A stretch of DNA of 64,000 nucleotides from Chitinivibrionales bacterium (GCA_035516255.1 DATJAL010000005.1:1-64000); one strand, 5' to 3'; counted from the stretch's first letter, positions 25,373 through 35,044 are shown. Made by a program: numbers and translations. The notes: generated by a model not told the origin, from the sequence alone.

Positions 25373-27097
25373 TTACGGCAGCAGCGTAAATTTCCGCATG
25401 ATGGATCCGCATCTGACAACATACATGCCCGGCCCGACTTTCTTCCCCTTGCCGTCACAGCCGTCCCATGCAACGCAGTGGCTCCCTGTCGGGACACGTC
25501 CGTTCGTCAGTTCCTTTATCTTCTTTCCGCTAAAATCATAAACGGCCATACATATTGTTTCCGGATGATCCAGCATATAACGGAAATATGCCTTTCCGCA
25601 ATCACTCCTTAGAGGATTGGGAGTAATTTGCAACCGCATGCCGTTTGCGGCTGCCGGAAAAGCGCCATCCGGTTTCTTGACTGATGCGATACTGCCCCGG
25701 TAGGCCGCCCACATGTCATTGACGATTGCGTCCCCGCCGGCATCCTTCTGGTCGTTGTTGTAACTCAATCCCGTCTCCTGCTTGATGATCGCGTTGGCCT
25801 GCGAATCGCTTTCGGTCATCCAGCGGTCGCCATAGGAGAAAAAGGCCGGATGGCTCCAAAGGCCCTCCGCTTTCAAAAGCAGAGCGGCCAGCGCCTCGCC
25901 GATCCAGGCCCCGCTGGTGCAGCAATGACGGTAGTCTTCTCCCAGGTGATAATCCGAATCGCTCGCCGTAACCAGCGTCGGCCACTGCGACGGCTGCAGA
26001 TGTTCGTACGGGCCCCAGCAGGGATCGGAACTCACTGGCACGCCGTTCCACAGTCCCTGGTGCCCAGTATACACCACGTTCGACGGACTGCACCAGCACG
26101 GACCGTACGCCGTCTGCATGTCTTCACCGATTCTCAGATTCGGATAGGTGATGGTCGGCTGGGACATGGCCGTGTCGCCAAGCATGATGCCCGCAAACAC
26201 CATTGCCAGCTTGCGTCCGGAGCCGTGCCCGCCGTGCGCCTGCCAGCCCCTCGAAGCGTTGCAACCGCGCACGATGCCCCACAGGTCGATTCCGTATTGC
26301 ACCAGCCCTATCATCAGGGAATCTTTTTCCGGTTTGGTAAAATCGCAGATCAGAAACAAAGTTCCTATGCCAACCGCGCGGGCAACCTCCCGGCCGTAAT
26401 GTACCTGGTATTCCACGGCCGCGTCAAAACCAAAAAAACACACGTCCATCCACGGGCTCCGGTAAAAATGCCGCGACCATTCCTGGAGTAAGGCAGGGGT
26501 CATGCTTTTCACCCGCGCCAGGTTGGGCAGCAAATTCCAGCGGAGACTGTCGCCGCAGTAAATCTTCTGCGTGCGGTCGCAATACCCCGGCCGAAAAGCG
26601 TCCGTGGGCACCGGCGCCGTAAGGCACGTTAACACGGCGGCAATGCTGTCCGTGCTTTCAGTGCCGGTCCCCGGGGCCAGCCAGGTTTGGATGTTATTAT
26701 TCGTCGTGACGTGCAGGCTGACGGTTGAGATCAGGGCGTCGCCCGGATTCAAGGTTATAGGAGGATATTTCCGAGAGGTTGCGGTATAGTTGCCGCTCCG
26801 GTCGTCAAATGGAGTGCCCTCGTAGGACGGATCAAGATTGACCACGGAACCGTTCCGGGCCGGGCTTACGGTCGGGGCCGGCGCGACGGCGGTGACCGTA
26901 CATGCGCCCACTACATAAAAATCGCCGTTGACAAACGTGCCAACATGAACGGGACGGCTCAATTTCCAGGTTATCTCATTGTGAACGGTGACACTATCCT
27001 GTAAAGGAAGTTCGGACAGCATGGGCGTATACGCCAGGGCGGCAGTACAAACACTCATGCAAAAGAGCAGTGCCGTTCTAAAAGAAAACATGTGCAT
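25373..27097 (-). CDS. Secreted paralogue of the neighbouring novel module, with type IX-like C-terminal domain
   Basis: 574 residues; GGGGG stands 7 bases before ATG 27097. After the signal peptide, most of the protein aligns with the N-terminal module of the 22121-25258 product. Shared landmarks are NEITWKLSRPVHVGTFVNGD, FRPGYCDRTQKIYCGD, LVQYGIDLWGIVRG, HGSGRKLAMVFAGIMLGDTAM and MWAAYRGS. The GRKL...AGIMLGD block with regularly spaced helices suggests an alpha/alpha-toroid fold of the kind used by lyases and glycosidases (inference). It has many Cys residues. The C-terminus is a type IX-like sorting domain (ITPNPLRSDCGKAYFRYMLD, MAVYDFSGKKIKEL, GPGMYVVRCGS). It carries none of the extra domains of its paralogue. 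Confidence 0.7.
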   Translation of the reverse strand: MHMFSFRTALLFCMSVCTAALAYTPMLSELPLQDSVTVHNEITWKLSRPVHVGTFVNGDFYVVGACTVTAVAPAPTVSPARNGSVVNLDPSYEGTPFDDRSGNYTATSRKYPPITLNPGDALISTVSLHVTTNNNIQTWLAPGTGTESTDSIAAVLTCLTAPVPTDAFRPGYCDRTQKIYCGDSLRWNLLPNLARVKSMTPALLQEWSRHFYRSPWMDVCFFGFDAAVEYQVHYGREVARAVGIGTLFLICDFTKPEKDSLMIGLVQYGIDLWGIVRGCNASRGWQAHGGHGSGRKLAMVFAGIMLGDTAMSQPTITYPNLRIGEDMQTAYGPCWCSPSNVVYTGHQGLWNGVPVSSDPCWGPYEHLQPSQWPTLVTASDSDYHLGEDYRHCCTSGAWIGEALAALLLKAEGLWSHPAFFSYGDRWMTESDSQANAIIKQETGLSYNNDQKDAGGDAIVNDMWAAYRGSIASVKKPDGAFPAAANGMRLQITPNPLRSDCGKAYFRYMLDHPETICMAVYDFSGKKIKELTNGRVPTGSHCVAWDGCDGKGKKVGPGMYVVRCGSIMRKFTLLP

Positions 27098-27395
27098 ACA
27101 GTAACCCCCAGAAAGCTACGTAACAATCTTGTCGGCATTCTTGTATCTAAAAAGCGGTATTCGCAGACGATGCATTCTCAAAGCGGATCAGGCAGGTATG
27201 CTACCGCTTTCAAAACCGGAGCTGTCTGCAGTAATAGGATTATAGTTGTAACTGTCAATATATTATACAAAGGCTTGGGGAGGCGATGCAAGTGAATAAA
27301 GGAGCCGGCCTCTTAAAAATAAACCTTAGTATCCGACAATAGCCTGCTCGAGTGAGCCGTGAACAATTACGCCGGACATGCGTAGCTCACCGGCG

Positions 27396-28730
27396 TTAGT
27401 ACGTGTGAACTACGTAATTGTCCAGGTAGAACAGAGCATCCAATTGGTTCGTGCTGCATATCTCCACTCCGTATTGGACCTGATATAATGTGGAGTTGGC
27501 AGGCATATAGCCTTTGCTCAGCGCATGCTTCATGATCGCTAGAATGTCCAGGTTCATGATCGTCGGCATGTCCACAGGGTTCCCGCTCACGGCAGGTTCA
27601 TACATGATATAGCTAAGATCGTTCGTATCAGCATGCGGGATCCATTCTATGCCGTCCAAGATCACATGCTCCTGCGCGGGTTTCATGGTATCCCACTGAT
27701 GCCAGTTGTCAAGCCATATCATTAATTCGGTGGACTGCGGGGGGTTGGCAACGCCGTTGATCCAGATATCAAAGGCGCCGTCGTAGATCTGGTTCGCAGC
27801 ATGCGGGCTTCTCGAGGAGACATCAACCTTGCACATAGCGAGCGACGAGATAATCGGGGGGGTCTGGTATATCTTTTGAGTGCACGGATACGTCTGGACC
27901 TCCCCGCCATGGTTAGGCAGGTTTGCGGTGACGTACCATTGGTGGTAGCTGCACATGTTCATGCATTGCGTCGATCCTCCTCCGTTAAAATATTTTTGGT
28001 TCCACGTGTTGTTAAAGACATAGTAACCGGCATAGGATGAACCCGGAGGATCGGTTGTTCCACTGTAGCCGCAGGTCAGTTGCGGGCAGGTCGACGGCTC
28101 TGCCGTGAGCGTGAGCGCGATTCCTGATCCCGTTGCCGTTGCCTGGTATTTTTCACTCTCGGCATATCCGAGCGCCCAGCACAAAATCGAATCCGGAAAC
28201 GTAAGGGCAGCGTTTTTTGCGAAGCCCTGAAAGCGTGCGCCGCCATTTCCCTGAAGCAGCGGATAGATCCTGCCATTGACAGTTGCCTGTTGCAACAAAT
28301 ATGCCTTACCGTTGACAGCAACCCCATACAGGTAAATGCCTGAATTCACCCTGGCCGGCATGATGGAATGTTTGCCGGCAGCCAACATCTGTTGCATCGA
28401 ACCTATCTGCTTTCCATCAACCGAATAGGTCTTGACCGAAACTTGTGCCGCTTCCTGAAGGCTCAACTGGATTTCACCTCTTGGCAAAAAGGCGACAGGC
28501 GAGGCAAGCGCACTTGCTTGCGATTTCAGGTTTTTTATTACCGTTCCTCCGATAACCCACTCGCCGTCGGCGCTTGTGGTAGTCAAGGTGGTGTGATCGC
28601 CATGAAGCAACCATACCGTCGCTCCGGCTACCGCAGTGCCGCCGGACTTCACGGTACCGCTAAGGTTTACTTGCGCCGTACAAAAAGAAGCCACTAATCC
28701 AACAACCATGGCACCTTTAATGAATCGCAT
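27396..28730 (-). CDS. GH12-like endoglucanase/xyloglucanase with N-terminal carboxypeptidase-regulatory and FlgD-like domains
   Basis: The start is ATG 28730 (MRFIKGAMVVG), with AAGGAGC 7 bases upstream; an upstream in-frame ATG at 28772 has no such site. After the signal comes a carboxypeptidase-regulatory-like domain (NLSGTVKSGGTAVAGATVWL), then a FlgD/type IX-like domain in an unusual N-terminal place (VKTYSVDGKQIG, NSGIYLYGV). Residues about 215-444 look like GH12: YYVFNNTWN, YDGAFDIWING, and STELMIWLD, where the Glu (about 336) matches the catalytic nucleophile. VQYGVEICST provides a candidate acid/base Glu (about 421), followed by the final strand LFYLDNYVVH. GH12 enzymes cleave internal beta-1,4 bonds of glucans or xyloglucan. 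Its neighbours are other secreted carbohydrate enzymes. Confidence 0.7.
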   Translation of the reverse strand: MRFIKGAMVVGLVASFCTAQVNLSGTVKSGGTAVAGATVWLLHGDHTTLTTTSADGEWVIGGTVIKNLKSQASALASPVAFLPRGEIQLSLQEAAQVSVKTYSVDGKQIGSMQQMLAAGKHSIMPARVNSGIYLYGVAVNGKAYLLQQATVNGRIYPLLQGNGGARFQGFAKNAALTFPDSILCWALGYAESEKYQATATGSGIALTLTAEPSTCPQLTCGYSGTTDPPGSSYAGYYVFNNTWNQKYFNGGGSTQCMNMCSYHQWYVTANLPNHGGEVQTYPCTQKIYQTPPIISSLAMCKVDVSSRSPHAANQIYDGAFDIWINGVANPPQSTELMIWLDNWHQWDTMKPAQEHVILDGIEWIPHADTNDLSYIMYEPAVSGNPVDMPTIMNLDILAIMKHALSKGYMPANSTLYQVQYGVEICSTNQLDALFYLDNYVVHTY

Positions 28731-28855
28731 CCCCTTGCTCCTTCCATTACAGACAGGAATTTCCTTTTTCACAAATTTTTAAATCCGGCACGCGCATCAT
28801 TCTGACAATCCGCGCGGGTATTATTCGTGCGGCTGGCGGACAGGATCCGCAGCGT

Positions 28856-29401
28856 CTAAAAATCGACGTGCAACGTCGTCTCGGGACCGCCCACTTTTGT
28901 CGCGCATTCCAACGTGGCGTCGAGCGTCCCGTGAGGATTCTGATAGCTGGTGATGCCGCTGCTTGTCGTCGATACTCCCATGGAGGTGATGGTCAAAGAA
29001 TAGGAACCCTTGGCATTCGCCGCATCGTTGGGGTCATAGGATGCCAACCACTCGTTAGGAGCATTATTATCCGCGACGCCCAGAACGCCCGAGGTGCCTC
29101 CTCCCGACGAGAAAGTTGAGGCCTTAAAGGCGCCGTTCCACTGGATATTTACCGTAATAGCATATTGGCTGCCGTTGCCGCCGCCCATGAATATTGTCCC
29201 GCCGTTGTTCGCGTCATAGGTTGCCATAAAAGGCGCCTCACCGGTAAATGACTCCGCCGCCCCGCCGGTCACGGTAAACCTGGCGGTCGTACTGTTGTTG
29301 TTTGTGGGACCGGGATTCGATGACACGGGATTATTGCACTCGAAGCAACCCGATATGACAGCGGCCAGTAGTGCGTAAAGAATGCTGGTGGTTGATTTCA
29401 A
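28856..29401 (-). CDS. Lipoprotein of unknown function in the glycan-degradation island
   Basis: I choose the TTG at 29401 as start because GGGGAG lies 7 bases upstream and it gives a clean lipoprotein signal (LKSTTSILYALLAAVISGC). An ATG at 29446 is in frame but would add a hydrophilic leader. A Cys-Asn-Pro-rich linker follows, then about 130 residues of predicted beta-structure rich in Gly, Thr and Asn (TGGAAESFTGEAPFMATYD, NPHGTLDATLEC). No catalytic pattern is visible. It may be a surface glycan-binding lipoprotein working with the GH12-like enzyme next door; that is inference from context. Confidence 0.6.
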   Translation of the reverse strand: MKSTTSILYALLAAVISGCFECNNPVSSNPGPTNNNSTTARFTVTGGAAESFTGEAPFMATYDANNGGTIFMGGGNGSQYAITVNIQWNGAFKASTFSSGGGTSGVLGVADNNAPNEWLASYDPNDAANAKGSYSLTITSMGVSTTSSGITSYQNPHGTLDATLECATKVGGPETTLHVDF

Positions 29402-29948
29402 TTTCCGACTCCCCTGTTGCTGATAGACAATTCCTTTTTCCGACATTCCTAAATTCGTAGGTCTTCTTCTTCAATATCCGCTGCCTTATCGTCGGTTCCC
29501 GAGGGCGTCCATTCCCGTTTCCAGCAGGCTGACAAGCTTCATATTTTACAATTATTCTGCTTTTTATGTCAACGAACCTTTTGTCAAACACAACATCACC
29601 CCGTGCGCACACGCGGCTGCGGCCGCGGTACCGCGGGCGAGCGGATAGGTGATGGAGCGTATGGGCGCACGGAACCACATTGTTTATGGGAAGAAAGGTT
29701 GCTGTGGTTTAAAAAGGGTAATTGGCGTATGATGGGATTTGGGGATTTTTGAGACGCAAGGCTACCGCATTTTAAACACGGTCTGGACGGCCGTGCCACA
29801 CGGAGTGAATTTATTAAGGTCACACGGCCGCCCGACCACCTGATAGGCGCGGAATGTATTTACCATAATTTGACAAAAGCGTCCAAGACCATCTATTTTT
29901 CCCGAGGAAGCCGGACGCCTCCGCCATCGCAAGAAGAGGTAGTTGCAC
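29402..29948. other. Intergenic region with GC-rich palindromes between divergent genes
   Basis: About 550 bases. It contains a perfect 14-bp palindrome CCGCGGTACCGCGG (29623-29636) and a second GC-rich stretch around 29785-29850 (CGGTCTGGACGGCCG, ACACGGCCGCCCGACC) that can fold. Translations of this region in any frame look non-coding. It must hold the promoters of the lipoprotein and of the gene at 29949. Confidence 0.4.
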
Positions 29949-31094
29949 ATGAGACACGTCTATTTCAATCTACGCATGATTACAATGCTCATCGTTGCGT
30001 ATGTTGGATCAGTTTGCCCAGCGGTGACGGGAACAGTAATCGATCGGTCTACATCGGCCCTTATACCGGGCGCCACCGTGCACCTGCTCGTAAAGAACTT
30101 GACGCAATTGACAGGTGCCGACGGTTCATTTTCATTTTCTCCAAGCGCAACACTCTCTTTGTCCACCCAGCAGTCGTATCGGCAGGTAACCTGCAACAAC
30201 GGAATAATTTCCCTCTCGCTTGCCTCAACAGGAAAATCGGTGATCATAGACGTGTTTGATGCATCGGGCCACCGTGTTGTGGTACCGTTAAAAAAGGTTC
30301 TGTCATCCGGCGACTATAGGTTCGACGTCTTTTCCGTGATTAAGAATGGCTCTTCAACCAACCTCTATATTGCCCGTGTTTTGCTTGATGGGATTACCTA
30401 TTCATTCAAGGTTTTCGCGCCGTCCGTGGTGCGTCGTGCTCGTAATGTATCGAACAATGGGACGGATTTGGAGATCGCCAAACGCGCCGCGGCCGTTGAC
30501 TCGCTCACGATAGCCAAAACAGGGTATGAGGGAATTTCAATGGGAATTCCTTCTTATGATGTCGCGTTGGGCGATATCGCCATGGCTCCTCTGTCCGGCG
30601 CCCAAATCTGCTTCTGGACGAACGACGGCTCTGAGGGAACGCTTTCGGTCTACCTGGACGGAGTTCTTGCCGGTTCCCTTGGCAGCTATTTCCTTTATCC
30701 TACCAACCCGACGTGGGGTGAAGCCGGGACATTCATCAAGACGACAACGGTCGGAAATCACACGGTTTCCGCAACATCGGCCGGAACCACGTGGCCGGCC
30801 GCAACGATCACTTTGGCTCCGAGCGAGCAACTTACCTACGAGTTTCCCGCAACCCAATGGTGCTTCTGGACAACGACAAACGTCGGGACCATCAGCATCT
30901 CTATTGACAACCTGTATTATGGCGTCCTGACGGGGTATTACAGTTCTCAACCGAGCTGGAACGCTCCGGGAACACTCGTTGTCTCGACGCAACCCGGAAC
31001 CCATAAACTGTATGCAACATCGCCAAACGTGAGTTGGGGCCCAGTGTCGATTTCCCTGGCCTCGGGTCAGCAACAGTTTTATGAGCTGCATTGA
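29949..31094 (+). CDS. Secreted protein with carboxypeptidase-regulatory-like domain and two copies of an 80-residue beta-module
   Basis: The start is ATG 29949, with AGAGG about 10 bases upstream; a TTG at 29943 is also in frame. The signal peptide is followed by a carboxypeptidase-regulatory-like domain (VTGTVIDRSTSALIPGATVHLL) and a FlgD-like stretch (VIIDVFDASGHRVV). The last 170 residues are a tandem pair: ICFWTNDGSEGTLSVYLDGV...GNHTVSATSAGTTWP and WCFWTTTNVGTISISIDN...GTHKLYATSPNVSWG, each about 80 residues. The repeats resemble small binding modules. It is the only plus-strand gene of this island. The domain order mirrors the N-terminus of the GH12-like protein. Function is unknown. 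Confidence 0.7.
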   Translation: MRHVYFNLRMITMLIVAYVGSVCPAVTGTVIDRSTSALIPGATVHLLVKNLTQLTGADGSFSFSPSATLSLSTQQSYRQVTCNNGIISLSLASTGKSVIIDVFDASGHRVVVPLKKVLSSGDYRFDVFSVIKNGSSTNLYIARVLLDGITYSFKVFAPSVVRRARNVSNNGTDLEIAKRAAAVDSLTIAKTGYEGISMGIPSYDVALGDIAMAPLSGAQICFWTNDGSEGTLSVYLDGVLAGSLGSYFLYPTNPTWGEAGTFIKTTTVGNHTVSATSAGTTWPAATITLAPSEQLTYEFPATQWCFWTTTNVGTISISIDNLYYGVLTGYYSSQPSWNAPGTLVVSTQPGTHKLYATSPNVSWGPVSISLASGQQQFYELH

Positions 31095-31176
31095 TTGAAC
31101 AGCACAGCCCCACCACCCGGGAAATCCCGAAGTTGAAATAGATTTTTTGCGTTATTTTGATGATAAGCTTGAGAGC

Positions 31177-33729
31177 CTATTTTATTACGAAGATTCGGTT
31201 GCTTTCCCTATAACTTCCTGCTTGAAAATGGCACAGGTAAAGCCCGGCCGGAAGCTTGCCGCCGCTGACGCTGATGCCGTGCTCCCCCGGTTCCTGGATT
31301 CCGTGCACAAGTGAGGCAACTTTCTCGCCGGAGATTGTATAAACGTCAAGCTGGACACAGCATCGTGACTGGAGGCCGTAGCTCAGCATAACACCGGAAT
31401 GCGGTAAACCGAAGGCGCTGACGTGAATACGCGCTTGTAAAGGAATGGTCCGTCGGTCGTAAGGAAGGACGGCTGCCCCTGTCGAAGGAGCATTTGTCCA
31501 CACGCCGCAGCCGAAGGTGCAAAGATAAAGATATTTGTTCATGGAGTCAACATACACCGAGTTCCCGACGGCGAACGGAAACGGCATCTGGTTCCAGGAG
31601 GACCCTCCGTCCGTACTGCTGAAAAAGGCCTGGTCGTTGGTTGAAAGATATACGTTGGCCGAAAAGGATGGGTCAACCGTGATATCTTCCGGCCATAAAA
31701 CGCCCTGTGGGGTTATGGCGGTCCAGGAAGCGCCTTGATTGGCCGTTTTATAAACTCCGTTGTCTCCCTGCCTTGAGGGTGTTCCGCAAATGTAAACCAT
31801 GGAACTGTTGTTCGGGTCAACGCCGTAGAGCCGTTGCCCGTGAAGACCGCTGCCGTTGTAGACATTTGCCGCAATGTTCTTCCAGACGGCGCCGCCGTTC
31901 GTTGAAACGAAGAGAGCGCCTGCATCGGGTGTCTGCCAGCTTCCGCTTCCCCATGATCCGCCCGAATACGTGAGCCTTTCACACATTCCGACGAAAACAG
32001 TGCCATCTTTATGTGCGACTATTTTGTAATAGTGTTTGTTTGCCCCAACGGCCGGAACGTTGAGATTGGTCCAGGCTCCCCAAGTGCCGTTCGTCCTTAC
32101 CGACTTGTAAACCGCATCGCCGTATTCGGCTATGTACATGGCGTTTCCATCGGGAGAAAGGGCGATGCCGGTGCAAGGATACGGGGTTTGGGTCGAACCG
32201 CCAAAAGCGCTCTCGGTAAGCCCTGTCCAGTTCATTGCCGCCCATGTCTGTCCGTAGTCGATGGAGACCACGGGTCCGCCGCCGAGGTTCGGATCCATCA
32301 TCTGTTTTTCCCACCCGTCGGGGATATCGTGATCGTCGGAGGCTGCGGCGTAAACGGTTCCGGGCACCTTTGGATCAAATGCGATTGCATAAAATGTATT
32401 GGCGAACGGGGAACCGGTCCATGAATCGGTCCAGGTGATTCCGCCGTCAAAGCTGTGCGCGAAACCGATATCGGTGTAACAAATGTAATGCTTCATGGAA
32501 TCGGTCGGGCAGATGTAATAATTCCATGTCGATGTGACGTTGAGCCCGTTGGTCTGCCATTTTTTGTGCTGGCCCCTTGCGCCGCTGTCCTTGTAATTGA
32601 TGTAGCATTCGCTCCATGTTGTTCCGCCGTCCATTGTGCAATACAGTTCCCCGTCTCCTCCGCCGATAACGTAGTTGGAATCAGTCCTGCAGCAGGTGAA
32701 CCCGTACGTCATGGGGGCATTCCATCCATATTCATCGAACGCCTGCCAGCCGAGCGTCACATTATCCCCCGGCGGGTCTGGAGGCGGAGTCTTCTGCCAG
32801 GCCATGGAATTGGCAATGAACACATTTTTCCAGGAGTTTCCGTCGTTTGTCGTTTTGTAAATGTTGAGGTTGATATAGCTGTCGTTGCCAAAGACCGCAG
32901 GTGGAGCGCCCGAAACAATCACATACGCGACGTTTGGACTGTTTTCCGGACATGACATCATATTAAGACATCCAACATCAGTCGCCGCGATGCCGGTGGT
33001 AGGGGCCGGAGACCAAGAATTGCCATTGGTCTTTGACAAGTACACCTTGCCGTCGGTTCCGCTTGCCCAGAGCGTGGTGTTCGACGCTCCGTCGCTGCCG
33101 CCGCAAAAGCTCACGATCCCCAACGGGCCCGGCGGGGTGACTTTCTGCCAGTTTGTCCCGTTGTTTGAGGAACGCCACACGTTGCTTGACGTGGCTGCAT
33201 ACTCGTACTTTGTTCCCGCATTTGAAATAAAAAAACCAACCGCGTCCGCAGCATCGTTGATGTCGGTGCACCGGCCAGCATTCAGGTATACCGCCTTATC
33301 CGTGCCGACGTACATGTTTGTTCCATTAAACGGATCAGGATAGATCCTCAGTATGGTGCCGTCGCCCGCGGCCGCATAGCTGCGTACCGTATTCCAAGTG
33401 GTGCCTTCATCGTTGCTCTGCAATAAAGTGGTACCAGTTGCGTCGTACATCAGATTCTTATCTATAGGATCGAATGCGGGGTAGCACATATTCACGTTGT
33501 GTATCTGACGATAGTCCATGACGGTCCACGTTGCTGCCCCGTCGGTAGTCCGGTAAAACCCGGACATGTCGCAACTCGCAAACATCGTGTTCTTGTCGTT
33601 CGGGTTGATCGTGGGCACGAAGATCGCCCCGCCGCCGCTGAGTCCTGTCTCATGAAATGTCTGGCTGTACAGGGCCTCGGACGAAATGGCCATAACAATG
33701 GCTGAACAGGCGATCAAAATTTTTCTCAT
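31177..33729 (-). CDS. GH74-like xyloglucanase (two-lobed beta-propeller) with type IX-like sorting domain
   Basis: 850 residues with a signal peptide. The N-terminal lobe starts like GH74 (GGGAIFVPTINPNDKNTMFASCDMSGFYRTTDGAATW); Asp54 in CDMSG matches the catalytic base of the RTDxGGAYR motif. A matching segment in the second lobe (YTDIGFAHSFDGG, Asp about 425) is a candidate acid. Many Asp-box turns (SxDxGxxW) are visible: SNDEGTTW, TTNDGNSW, TMDGGTTW, STDGGSSW. The C-terminal 80 residues form a type IX-like domain (VQLDVYTISGEKVASLV, LPAGLYLCHFQAG). GH74 enzymes attack xyloglucan backbones, which fits the GH12-like gene nearby. A sialidase-like BNR protein without this specificity is the main alternative. 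Confidence 0.75.
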   Translation of the reverse strand: MRKILIACSAIVMAISSEALYSQTFHETGLSGGGAIFVPTINPNDKNTMFASCDMSGFYRTTDGAATWTVMDYRQIHNVNMCYPAFDPIDKNLMYDATGTTLLQSNDEGTTWNTVRSYAAAGDGTILRIYPDPFNGTNMYVGTDKAVYLNAGRCTDINDAADAVGFFISNAGTKYEYAATSSNVWRSSNNGTNWQKVTPPGPLGIVSFCGGSDGASNTTLWASGTDGKVYLSKTNGNSWSPAPTTGIAATDVGCLNMMSCPENSPNVAYVIVSGAPPAVFGNDSYINLNIYKTTNDGNSWKNVFIANSMAWQKTPPPDPPGDNVTLGWQAFDEYGWNAPMTYGFTCCRTDSNYVIGGGDGELYCTMDGGTTWSECYINYKDSGARGQHKKWQTNGLNVTSTWNYYICPTDSMKHYICYTDIGFAHSFDGGITWTDSWTGSPFANTFYAIAFDPKVPGTVYAAASDDHDIPDGWEKQMMDPNLGGGPVVSIDYGQTWAAMNWTGLTESAFGGSTQTPYPCTGIALSPDGNAMYIAEYGDAVYKSVRTNGTWGAWTNLNVPAVGANKHYYKIVAHKDGTVFVGMCERLTYSGGSWGSGSWQTPDAGALFVSTNGGAVWKNIAANVYNGSGLHGQRLYGVDPNNSSMVYICGTPSRQGDNGVYKTANQGASWTAITPQGVLWPEDITVDPSFSANVYLSTNDQAFFSSTDGGSSWNQMPFPFAVGNSVYVDSMNKYLYLCTFGCGVWTNAPSTGAAVLPYDRRTIPLQARIHVSAFGLPHSGVMLSYGLQSRCCVQLDVYTISGEKVASLVHGIQEPGEHGISVSGGKLPAGLYLCHFQAGSYRESNRIFVIK

Positions 33730-33985
33730 ATCTGATTGTATTTCTTAAAAGGTTATGGACCAAAATATTTTTATAATGAAGAACTAGTATTGTTATTAAT
33801 ATATCCTTGTTTGTTTAGTGTGTCAATGCGATTTTGGAACATCAAGGGTCGTATCGGCGGGCGGAGGCGCCCTATTCGCCATTACCGTGATGGAAACAGG
33901 ACCGCTTCCAGCATGGTATATTTTGCGGGAAGGTCTTTAACCCCGTGTCGCCCTTGATGGCGGCGTACGATGACGGAGTTTCAGC

Positions 33986-35044
33986 ATGCAAAGAACCGTT
34001 GATGTCGGCCTCATCGGCTACGGCATGGCCGGCCGCGTCTTTCACGCGCCGCTCATTTCCTCCGTTTCCGGGCTTCGGCTTGCCGCGGTGGTGGAGCGCC
34101 GCGCCGATACCGCACGGGAACGGTACCCCCGAATCGCGGTTGTCAAGGATGCTGCTGCGCTGTTCCGCATGGACAACATAGAACTTGCGGTGATCGCCAC
34201 CCCTAACGCGACGCACTTCGGCCTGGCCCGCGAGGCCCTGCTTTCCGGGAAGCATGTGGTCGTCGACAAGCCGTTTACGGTTTTGTCAAGCGAGGCGCGG
34301 CAGCTTATCGACCTGGCGAATGCCAAAGGCAGGATCCTCAGTGTATTCCAGAACAGGAGGTGGGACGGCGATTTCCTCACGGTCGCGGAAATCATCCGAA
34401 CAAAACGGCTGGGGAGTCTTTCGGAATTTGCGTCGAACTTCGACCGTTACAGACCGGGCCTCAGGCCCAACGCGTGGCGCGAGCAGCCCGGTTCGGGTGC
34501 GGGATTGCTGTACGACATCGGCCCGCACCTCATCGACCAGGCGCTCGTGCTCTTCGGCATGCCAACTTCGGTTCGCGCCGATATCAGAATCCAGCGCGTT
34601 CATGGCTTGACCGACGACCAATTCGAGCTATCGCTGAACTATGACGGCCTCACGGCGACGCTCACGGCCGGCATGCTCGCGCGCGAGCCGCGGCCGAGGT
34701 TTCTGCTCCGCGGCACGGCAGGCTTGTTTGTCAAGCACGGCCTCGACCCTCAGGAGGAGGCGCTGAGGCTTGGCGGAACGCAGCGTGATCCGGGCTGGGG
34801 TTCCGAGGAACCGGCGCGATGGGGAATCATCGAAAGGCCAGACGGAACTTCCGGACGGCAGACGGTTGAGACCGTTCCGGGGCGATACCAGGCGTTTTAC
34901 GAGAATGTACGCGATGCAATTGTCAATGGCGCTCCCCTGAGCGTGAAGCCGGAGCAGGCCCTGAACGTCATTCGCATCATCGAGCTTGCAATTGAAAGCA
35001 GCCGCGAGGCGAAAACAGTGGAGATGCGCTCATCGGTTTTTTAG
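33986..35044 (+). CDS. Gfo/Idh/MocA-family NAD(P)-dependent oxidoreductase
   Basis: 352 residues. The N-terminal Rossmann fold has GxGxxG at GYGMAG (11-16), then AVIATPN (69-75). The family's lysine motif reads DKPF (94-97) in place of the usual EKP. The C-terminal alpha/beta domain contains GGxLxDxGxHxxD in the form GAGLLYDIGPHLIDQ, whose Asp and His are the usual active-site residues. It most resembles the YdgJ/IolW-like subgroup acting on inositols or sugars. CGGAG lies about 9 bases before the ATG. It is a single gene facing away from the GH74-like gene, so a role in using released sugars is possible but not shown. Confidence 0.88.
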   Translation: MQRTVDVGLIGYGMAGRVFHAPLISSVSGLRLAAVVERRADTARERYPRIAVVKDAAALFRMDNIELAVIATPNATHFGLAREALLSGKHVVVDKPFTVLSSEARQLIDLANAKGRILSVFQNRRWDGDFLTVAEIIRTKRLGSLSEFASNFDRYRPGLRPNAWREQPGSGAGLLYDIGPHLIDQALVLFGMPTSVRADIRIQRVHGLTDDQFELSLNYDGLTATLTAGMLAREPRPRFLLRGTAGLFVKHGLDPQEEALRLGGTQRDPGWGSEEPARWGIIERPDGTSGRQTVETVPGRYQAFYENVRDAIVNGAPLSVKPEQALNVIRIIELAIESSREAKTVEMRSSVF

